In this document: piece after piece, positions 34,915-42,038 of the stretch
Layout: every line of letters begins with the position of its first letter
Position numbering within the stretch: the stretch's first letter is position 1
Origin: Filomicrobium sp.
GTDB taxonomy: Bacteria > Pseudomonadota > Alphaproteobacteria > Rhizobiales > Hyphomicrobiaceae
Length of the DNA stretch: 42,038 nucleotides
Reading direction: 5' to 3'
Assembly: GCA_002689605.1 (NCBI GenBank)
Contig: NZGY01000158.1
Span: 20,991 to 63,028 of the forward strand
Notes under the pieces: model-generated
Seen by the model: the letters and a program-made list of their open reading frames with translations, nothing else
Told to the model about the DNA's origin: nothing
Database searches by the model: none
Program-made: the position numbers and the translations under genes

Positions 34915-35697
34915 TTATTTGAGACTGCGAACCGTACTGGCCTGTGCCTTCGCGCCAGACATCATGAACGCCATATCGCTGCCGGACAGGATCAATCTCG
35001 CCCCAATACCAATGTATTTCTGCATGAGTTCGGGATTATAGACACCGCCCATACCAGGGTGCTTGCCGTGCTTTTTGCAAGCTGCCACCATTGTCTCATA
35101 AGCAGCAGCGACATCCAGATGATCGAACTGTCCTGGAATCCCCATTTCCATGCACAGATCATTGGTGCCGATGAGCAGGGCGTCGACGCCAGGAACTGCA
35201 GCAATAGCATCGGCGTTCTCAATTGCCGTGGGTGTCTCAAGCATGAGAACGAGCAGTGTTGCTGCGTTTACTGCTTCAGCGACCTCGCCAAACGGATGGG
35301 ATTCGAACGCGAGCTGCGGCAACGCACCAGTCATCGAACGCTTACCGACCTGCGGATAGCGGCAGTTGATGACCATTTGCTCCGCTGTTGCTGCGTCATC
35401 AACATGTGGCACGACGATCCCCTGCGCACCGCCATCGAGCGCCCGCGTCGCATGATGATGTTCAAAGCCTGGCACGCGCACAATTGGCGTAATGCCAGCG
35501 TCCTGGGCGGCGACGGCGATCTGGCAAGCCATATCGATGTCCATCGTGTTGTGTTCCATGTCGATGAACAGCCAGTCGAAGCCTGCTGTCTTCATGGCTT
35601 TGCCAATGTCACTGGTGCGTGCATTTCGGATCCCGACACCGAGCGATAGTTCACCCTTTTCGAGCATCTCTTTGGCGTGGTTCTTGACCTGAAGCAT
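34915..35697 (-). CDS. HpcH/HpaI aldolase/citrate lyase family protein
   Basis: GFDWLFIDMEHNTMDIDMACQIAVAAQDAGITPIVRVPG, GAQGIVVPHVDDAATAEQMV, LIGTNDLCMEMG. Confidence 0.9.
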   Translation of the reverse strand: MLQVKNHAKEMLEKGELSLGVGIRNARTSDIGKAMKTAGFDWLFIDMEHNTMDIDMACQIAVAAQDAGITPIVRVPGFEHHHATRALDGGAQGIVVPHVDDAATAEQMVINCRYPQVGKRSMTGALPQLAFESHPFGEVAEAVNAATLLVLMLETPTAIENADAIAAVPGVDALLIGTNDLCMEMGIPGQFDHLDVAAAYETMVAACKKHGKHPGMGGVYNPELMQKYIGIGARLILSGSDMAFMMSGAKAQASTVRSLK

Positions 35698-35739
35698 TGG
35701 GACCTCCGAAATCCTGATTTTGTTCTTGGAAGTTATAAA

Positions 35740-36603
35740 CTAAATGCGATCGCTGGCTGCGACTTTTGGTGCTTTACCGGCGATCGTCGTGCGCACCATC
35801 AAACGACGTTGATTGGCACTATCGAATGGTGTTGCTCGGTGAAGCACCGCTCGATTGTGCCACAATATGAGATCGTGCGGCTGCCAAGCATGCGAATAGA
35901 TGTACTTGGGCTGGTTGGCGAAATCCATGAGCGTGTCGATTAACTCGCGGCCTTCCTCTTCTGCATAGCCCTCGACGCGCGCTGCATGTGCGCCGAGATA
36001 TAGCGACTTACCGTGCGGCCCATGATTTATGACCATCGCTTGTCGCACGGCTGGGACCGCCTGGCGTTCTGCGTCGGTCACAAGATGCGGATCAATCTTG
36101 CTGCGGCCGTACGAAAAGTCATGAATTGCGACGGCCTTGTCTGCTTTTTGTTTGAGATCTGCAGGAAGGTCAGCATAGACGGAACGCATGGAGAGATATT
36201 CCGTGTTGCCACCTGAGCTCGGGATTTCACGTGCGGACAGCATCGACGCGTATGCTGCGACTTCCTTGAAAGAGCTATCGGCGTGCCACTCCCGGTTTGC
36301 CTTGCCACTGAGAACCTGTTTATCCGTCGGCGGTACGATCTTACCCTCTGGCGAAAAGTTTGTGAGCGTTATGAGCTTGCTACCCGCACCCGGTGTCCCG
36401 ACTTTTGTCGTCTCCAAGTCACCAAAGCGCTCACTGAACGCGATCTGTTGCTCGTCAGTGATTGGCTGGTTGCGGAAAACCAGGACTGCGTACTTTTCGA
36501 ACGCCTCATGAATTTCACTGAAGGTTTCTCTATCAGGAGGACTGTCAAGATCCAGCCCGGTAACCTCTGCGGCAAAAAGGGGATGTAGTGGATTGATCTC
36601 CAT
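35740..36603 (-). CDS. TauD/TfdA family dioxygenase
   Basis: VTGLDLDSPPDRETFSEIHEAFEKYAVLVFRNQPITDEQQIAFSERFGDLE, WHADSSFKEVAAYASMLSAREIPSSGGNTEYLSM, WHNRAVLHRATPFD. Confidence 0.93.
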   Translation of the reverse strand: MEINPLHPLFAAEVTGLDLDSPPDRETFSEIHEAFEKYAVLVFRNQPITDEQQIAFSERFGDLETTKVGTPGAGSKLITLTNFSPEGKIVPPTDKQVLSGKANREWHADSSFKEVAAYASMLSAREIPSSGGNTEYLSMRSVYADLPADLKQKADKAVAIHDFSYGRSKIDPHLVTDAERQAVPAVRQAMVINHGPHGKSLYLGAHAARVEGYAEEEGRELIDTLMDFANQPKYIYSHAWQPHDLILWHNRAVLHRATPFDSANQRRLMVRTTIAGKAPKVAASDRI

Positions 36604-36793
36604 ACCGATGCCAATGCCTTTCGCGTTTCGTCCTTACCTTGCCGAGCGTTTTGTCGATTGAGACCAACAACGCGCGACGAGAGCCATGCAATTATGGCAA
36701 CTGGGCTATGACTTGCCGTATGGGCCGCCTGCTTGTCACGCTCCAACGCGATCCGTAGGATGATAACGTCATCAACAGAGGCGGAGTCGAAGA

Positions 36794-37876
36794 TTGGACA
36801 TCTGGGCCGAGCGCATTGCCATGCTCGCAGCTGCCACAGCGGTGGGGTATCTGGCTACTCTTATCGGAATGCCTCTGCCCTGGATGATAGGACCTCTGCT
36901 ACTCGCCGTCCTGATGGGCGTTGGTGAAGTCCATGTGCCACGCCACCGCCATTACCGCCCTGTCGGTCAGCTCATCGTCGCCACCGCGGTTGGCCTGTAT
37001 TTCACACCGCAGGCACTGACAGAAACTATAAACAATGCCTGGTTTATGGTCGGCGCAGCGCTTTTGACGATTGCCGCCGGTCTTGTTACGGCGATCATGC
37101 TGCGCAAGCTGGCACACTGCGACGGAACAGTGGCGTTCTTTGCAGCAATGCCCGGCGGACCGGCTGAGATGAGTGTTTTGGCTGAGAAATGGGGGGCACC
37201 ACCAGCTCCCGTTGTGTTCTCTCAGACGCTTCGTATCGTCTTTATTGTCCTCTTTATTCCACCGCTCCTGATGCTTGCCGGCGGCCATACCATTCCCGTT
37301 ATTCGCCCTGCGCAAGATGTCGACCCTACAGGCCTGGTCGCGCTCTATGCCTTGGCAGCCGCGGGGACATTTGTGTTTCGGAAAGTTGGCGTTCCGAACT
37401 GCAACTTCCTGGGACCGCTGGCCATTGGTGCCGCGATTTCCGCACTGGGATTTCATTTCTCGGATGTGCCAAGGCCACTCCTTGCAGCAGGACAGATCCT
37501 GCTCGGCATCTCACTCGGCGCCCAGTTCTCACGAGAGCAGATCCGGCGTGATGTTCGCTTTGCCTGGGCTGCCGCGATCACAACATTGTTGCTCCTGGCT
37601 TTAACCGCCGGCGTGGCTTTCGGCCTATGGCTTGTCACCGACAAGCCTTTCGGTGGCTACTTCCTCGCGACTGCGCCGGGTAGCGTCACCGAGATGGCGT
37701 TGACGGCCAAGCTCCTCGGACAGGGCGTGGCGCTCGTCACCGCCTATCATCTTGTGCGGATCTTTATCGTTATACCGTTGGCACCACTGCTGTACCGGCT
37801 GTTTCGGTATACGATGCAGAAATATATCGATTTCGGCGGCAAAGCCCCTGACAAGAACATCGTCCCGGGCGAGTGA
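36794..37876 (+). CDS. AbrB family transporter/membrane protein
   Basis: YLATLIGMPLPWMIGPLLLAVLMG, FFAAMPGGPAEMSVLAEKWGAP, multiple TM helices; putative TTG start. Confidence 0.85.
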   Translation: MDIWAERIAMLAAATAVGYLATLIGMPLPWMIGPLLLAVLMGVGEVHVPRHRHYRPVGQLIVATAVGLYFTPQALTETINNAWFMVGAALLTIAAGLVTAIMLRKLAHCDGTVAFFAAMPGGPAEMSVLAEKWGAPPAPVVFSQTLRIVFIVLFIPPLLMLAGGHTIPVIRPAQDVDPTGLVALYALAAAGTFVFRKVGVPNCNFLGPLAIGAAISALGFHFSDVPRPLLAAGQILLGISLGAQFSREQIRRDVRFAWAAAITTLLLLALTAGVAFGLWLVTDKPFGGYFLATAPGSVTEMALTAKLLGQGVALVTAYHLVRIFIVIPLAPLLYRLFRYTMQKYIDFGGKAPDKNIVPGE

Positions 37877-37888
37877 ACGCTCTCGCGA

Positions 37889-39241
37889 TCAAGTGGGCAG
37901 CTTCGGCCGTCGGGTGTGCCAATCCGTTGCTTGCTGATACGCATACCCTGCGCGCAAAAGGGTTGGCTCCTGCCACCATGCGGCTTCCAATTGCATGCCA
38001 ATTGGCATGCCATCACTACTCACTCCGCAAGGCACGGATAAACCTGGGAGTGAGCCCAGCGCTCCCGCATACGTGTTTGCAGCGACGCGCGTGGTTGCCT
38101 CGTATAGCGACTTGTTGTCTTCGATAGGTGGCGGCGGATGCGGCAATGTTGGTGTCAGTAATACGTCGTGATCAGCAAACAAGCGCTTCAACGTACGTTG
38201 CCATGCCTCTTTCGCACGAAGTGCGCGAGCATAGTCCCGGCTTGTTTGTGCGAGGGCCATACGCATGCGCTCGATGGTTTGCTCGCCCCACTTTTCATCC
38301 TGCCCATCTAGTCGATCCTCATGCACCATACAGGCATCCGAATAGATGATGGTTGCGAGGTTCTCTAACGCCGTTTCGGCGCCGTCCAGTGTCACCCCTG
38401 TAAACCGGGCGCCAAGCTTTTCGAGTATTTTGATGGCCTCCTCGATAGCGCGGGCAACATCTGCATCAAGCGACTCGAAGTAGTAGTTGCGCGGCGCTGC
38501 TATTCGAAGGCCGCTGATTCCATTTCCGAGCGTCGGCAAGAAATTCTCAAGTGGACGATCTTCTGATATCGGATCGGCATCTTCATAGCCGGCCATAACA
38601 GCGAATAGACGAGCGACATCGCTCACGGTTCGCGCCATCGGACCGATGGTATCGTGTGTTGCACTGACCGGGAAACTTCCATGATTGGATATTCGCCCAA
38701 CCGTTGGTCGAAGACCAGATATGCCGTTGATAGACGAAGGAATGCGCACTGAACCGCCGGTATCAGTTCCAAGCGCCATATCTGCCATTCCTGTGGCGAC
38801 AGCTATGCCGGAGCCGCCACTTGAACCACCTGGTATGCGTGACGTGTCATATGGGTTTCGTGCCTGTCCGATCACAGGATTGAACGACCGTACACCGAAA
38901 GCAAACTCGTGCAATGTCGCCTTGCCGAGAATGACTGCTCCAGCATCACGCAGCTTTCGTAGGACAGGTGCATCTTGATTCGGCACATGCCCTTTGAAGA
39001 AGGTGGACCCGTTCGTGGTCTCGATACCAGCCGTATCGATGTTATCTTTGACCATGATGGTGACGCCGTGCAGCAAGCCGCGCCACTCGCCATTCTCAGA
39101 AGCTTTATCCAGTATTTCCGCGTCGCGTCTCGCCGCTTCATCGTTGCGAGCCATCATTGCGTTGACATGCGGGTTCCAACGCTCGATTGCCTCGATTTGC
39201 TTCTCAACTTTGTTGCTAGTTGATGGTGGAGATGTCGACAT
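37889..39241 (-). CDS. Amidase (amidase signature family)
   Basis: GLLHGVTIMVKDNIDTAG, RIPGGSSGGSGIAVATGMADMALGTDTGGSVRIPSSINGISGLRPTVGRIS; start trimmed to MSTSPPSTSNK. Confidence 0.93.
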   Translation of the reverse strand: MSTSPPSTSNKVEKQIEAIERWNPHVNAMMARNDEAARRDAEILDKASENGEWRGLLHGVTIMVKDNIDTAGIETTNGSTFFKGHVPNQDAPVLRKLRDAGAVILGKATLHEFAFGVRSFNPVIGQARNPYDTSRIPGGSSGGSGIAVATGMADMALGTDTGGSVRIPSSINGISGLRPTVGRISNHGSFPVSATHDTIGPMARTVSDVARLFAVMAGYEDADPISEDRPLENFLPTLGNGISGLRIAAPRNYYFESLDADVARAIEEAIKILEKLGARFTGVTLDGAETALENLATIIYSDACMVHEDRLDGQDEKWGEQTIERMRMALAQTSRDYARALRAKEAWQRTLKRLFADHDVLLTPTLPHPPPPIEDNKSLYEATTRVAANTYAGALGSLPGLSVPCGVSSDGMPIGMQLEAAWWQEPTLLRAGYAYQQATDWHTRRPKLPT

Positions 39242-39827
39242 GAATAGGTCTTTCCTGATGCGTGCCGGACCGATATTCGCAACTGGCTTCGCACGAGACA
39301 AGTCGAGAGTTAGCCGCCGGTACGGCGATCCTTCACCGTTACTCGTTTTCTACTTCCTAATTGTGCTTGCTTACTAGGGGCGAAGAGTCCAAATTACCGC
39401 TATGTCGATGCTGGCAACTATGGATAGTTGGCATCCTCTTTCACGATAGAATGGTGCGCCAGATGGCAAGCCTAACAATCGCATTGAGAGTTAATTGCTG
39501 CCCAGAAAGGGCGCCTTACCTGGCAGATCCAATCTATTGGACTGAGTGAACAGGTTTGGCAGCAAGACTTTCCTTGCCCAAGACAATTGAGTTTGAAGCG
39601 TGCAGCCCAGAATGGATTTGAGCTGCGCTCGTTCATCTTCGAGGTGCCAGCCTGGAGATGATTATACTCATTTACGTTGAGGATGCTGAAGTCCCATGCA
39701 AGAAACATCTGCGCAGAAGAGCAAACGTCTCCGTACCGGAACAATTGTTGCGACCATGTCCATCGGCTGATGGATTTTATCAATCGGTGGGGTGATCTGG
39801 GCGATTGCCGCCCAGCAATAGTTCGAC

Positions 39828-42038
39828 TTAGCCAGTTCGCCGAGAAGCACCTGCGCGACCAAATCCCCGGGTAGCACCTTTCCCGGCTCCCGACTTTTTG
39901 TCGTTGCCGTCTTCTTGATCTGACGACCGCTGCTGCTTCACTTGTTGCGTACGAAATGGCCCTAGATATTGAACATCAAACGAACCATCAGAGAACCACT
40001 GAACTTGGCAATCGACCGACGAAGTCTCCTGCGCCGATGAATATGTGAGGACCACCTTTTCGCCGACAGAGACTTCGTCGATGGCTTCGCTCACCCTGCT
40101 AGGAATGATCTCCAGTCTGGCACCGCTGGATGATTTGTCATGAACGTAACAAGGACGGAGATGGGTTGAACCTTCGACACTGAAGCCAGCCTAGATTCCA
40201 GAGCCGTGACGCTTTTCCTTGCGATCTTTCTTTGCCGCGGGCGAGCTCTTTCCGTCTACGTCGCCTGTTTTTTTGACGCGCTCTTCTCACCGTCTTGATC
40301 CGCTTTGGCCGGGGCCTTCTTCTTCACACGATTTACAATTACCGGCTTATACGTGGCATTGCGAAGGGCCATCAAACGCGCTGCGTCTTCGGAGACTTTG
40401 TTACCTGACTTCGCGCCCGACCTACCCTGATTACCTTTTTGAGCAGCTTTCAGGGTAAGAAGCTCCTGCTCGGCCTTGGCGGCACGCAAGAGGGCCTGAT
40501 CGCGCTCGTCCTCCAACTCGCTGCGGATATCATCGATCTGCTGCTGGCTGTTCTCGAACTCGTCCTGGCGCTGTTTGAGTTCGGCTTCGGCAGCTTCCGC
40601 GCGCTCAATGGCTGCGTTGCGTTCGTTGATAGCCAAATCAAGGCCATCGGTATTTCCTGCCTTCTCTGTCAGGTGGCTCTTGAGCGCTTCCTTGCGCTGG
40701 TGCAGCTCAACTTCGAGAGAACCAATTTTCAGCTGCGCATTTTCGGCACGCCCCTCTGCATGGGCAAGCTTGGCATTCAATTCACTGCTTAAACGCTCCA
40801 GGTCACCAGCACCGGCTTCACTTGCCTGAATAGATTGCTTGAGTTCCGATTGGATCGACGCAAGTTGACGCTCGCGCTCTTGCAGATCGCTTTTCAGCGC
40901 AGCCAATCGACTCAAGGCTTCATCGCGCTCACTCGTGGCCTTCTCGATTTCTGCTTGCTGCCCTGAATTGGCTTCCTGCTCGTTCAGTTTCGCTTTTTCG
41001 AACTCGTCGATTCGAAGTTGTAGGATCGATAACTCAGCTTCAGCTGATTCAAGTTTCCTGTTGGCGTCATCACGTTCAAGCTCAACGGCCTCACGCTTTT
41101 CAGTCTCTTCAGAAATGGCTGCCGCATCGCTCGCATGCGATTGTTCGTCGTCGTCGAGGCGCAGACGAAGTTCTATCACTTGGGCCTGCAATGCCTCTGC
41201 GTTTTGGATTGCTTCGTCCCGCTCCTGTTGGAGGGCTTCTGTCGCCTGCGTGACCTGGAGATCGGCTTTGTTGCCGTCCTTCTGGAGCTGATCAAGCTTG
41301 GTGTAGAACTGGGTCCGCTCTATGTGTAGCTCGTCGATCTCTCGCTTAGCGTAGTCGCGCTCAGTTTCCAGTGCACGCAGCGCCTTTGTTTCTAACCTCA
41401 GTTTTGATTCAACTTCATTGCGCTGCTTCTGACTTGTTTCCAGCTCATCTCGTAGTTGCTCAAATTCAGCTTCCAGTGCACACTTGCCTGGTCATGCTCG
41501 GACTTGGCGGAGCTCAACAACTCATTCGCCTGCTGGAGCTCTTCAATTTTCTTATTGCTGTTCTGCTCTTGCTGCTCCAGCTTTGCCTTCAGCTGAACCA
41601 GCTCGTTCTTCTGCTCATCGATCAGGCCGTGCGCTTCTGAAACCTGGCTTTCCAGATCTTTGTGCTGCTTGACCCAGTTTTCACGCTCATTCTTAGCAGC
41701 CTGTCGCTGTTCTTTTTCTTCGCCAAGTTGATGCTCTAGATCTGCCTGGCTCTGTTCGTACTGCGCGATTTTCTGATGCAGCTCAGAGGTCTCATCGGTG
41801 AGGGCCTGAGCCTGCTCTGATGCTGCAGCGACTTCAGCCTTAGCCTGCTCCAATGCTTCAGCATGTTCGCTCTTGGCCTGCTCGTCTTCGTCTACTAAAT
41901 TGCGGAACCGATTAAGCTCTGCTTCAGCTTTCTCTGCCAACTCCCGAGCAACATCGCGCTCATCATCTGCTGCAGAGAGAGCTTGGTTCAATGCTTCAAC
42001 ATCGGCTTCAAGCTCGGCTGACCTCAACTGCAGGTCAT
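39828..42038 (-). pseudogene. Long coiled-coil protein with C-terminal PilZ domain, broken by two frameshifts and one amber codon; extends past the window
   Basis: Heptad-rich frames 41398-42038 and about 40256-41478 join with a frameshift near 41480; homopolymer of 7 T at 40268-40274; PilZ frame DRKEKRHGSGI-TAG-AGFSVEGSTHLRPCYVHDKSSSGARLE. Confidence 0.7.

Noticed and set aside
34912-35649. 245-aa plus-strand ORF
   Set aside because: Antisense to the HpcH/HpaI aldolase; Cys/His-rich composition without a recognisable domain.
39361-39827. Small ORFs in both strands between the amidase and the PilZ remnant
   Set aside because: Short, mutually overlapping and without family motifs; could be decayed sequence but cannot be supported as genes.
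1-42038. CRISPR arrays, tRNA, rRNA, prophage or insertion sequences
   Set aside because: No regularly spaced repeats, no tRNA/rRNA-like sequence and no transposase, integrase or phage structural ORFs were recognised.

Overview
This 42 kb window looks like an alphaproteobacterial (probably Hyphomicrobiales-like) chromosome segment. About 1-24.8 kb is a dense catabolic/accessory island: two PhyH-type dioxygenases, a carboxymuconolactone-decarboxylase-like protein, three MaoC/hotdog hydratases, an acyl-CoA dehydrogenase, single and fused CaiB/BaiF CoA-transferases, a cupin, an NAD epimerase, an LLM flavin-dependent oxidoreductase, two SDRs, a lone xanthine-dehydrogenase-type molybdopterin subunit, an alpha/beta hydrolase, a DehI-like protein, a GST, a substrate-binding-protein-like protein without a visible signal peptide, a lactonase-like MBL protein and a GMC oxidoreductase. 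No dedicated regulator was recognised inside it. About 25-28.4 kb holds an ECF sigma factor, a membrane anti-sigma factor and a subtilase with a very basic N-terminal segment. About 28.6-28.8 kb is an intergenic three-hairpin element with anti-Shine-Dalgarno loops, ending in a terminator-like hairpin plus T6, and is a strong sRNA candidate. A housekeeping patch follows (ispA, a decayed mtgA, rpmF), then an EAL protein, a membrane alpha/beta-hydrolase-like protein, an HpcH/HpaI aldolase, a TauD/TfdA dioxygenase, an AbrB-family membrane protein, an amidase, and a long coiled-coil reading frame that appears to have ended in a PilZ domain but is broken by two frameshifts and an amber codon. The leading findings are the anti-SD sRNA candidate and the apparent similarity between the extracytoplasmic domain of the anti-sigma factor and the prodomain-like region of the adjacent subtilase. 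All homology calls are by eye; no database search was run.
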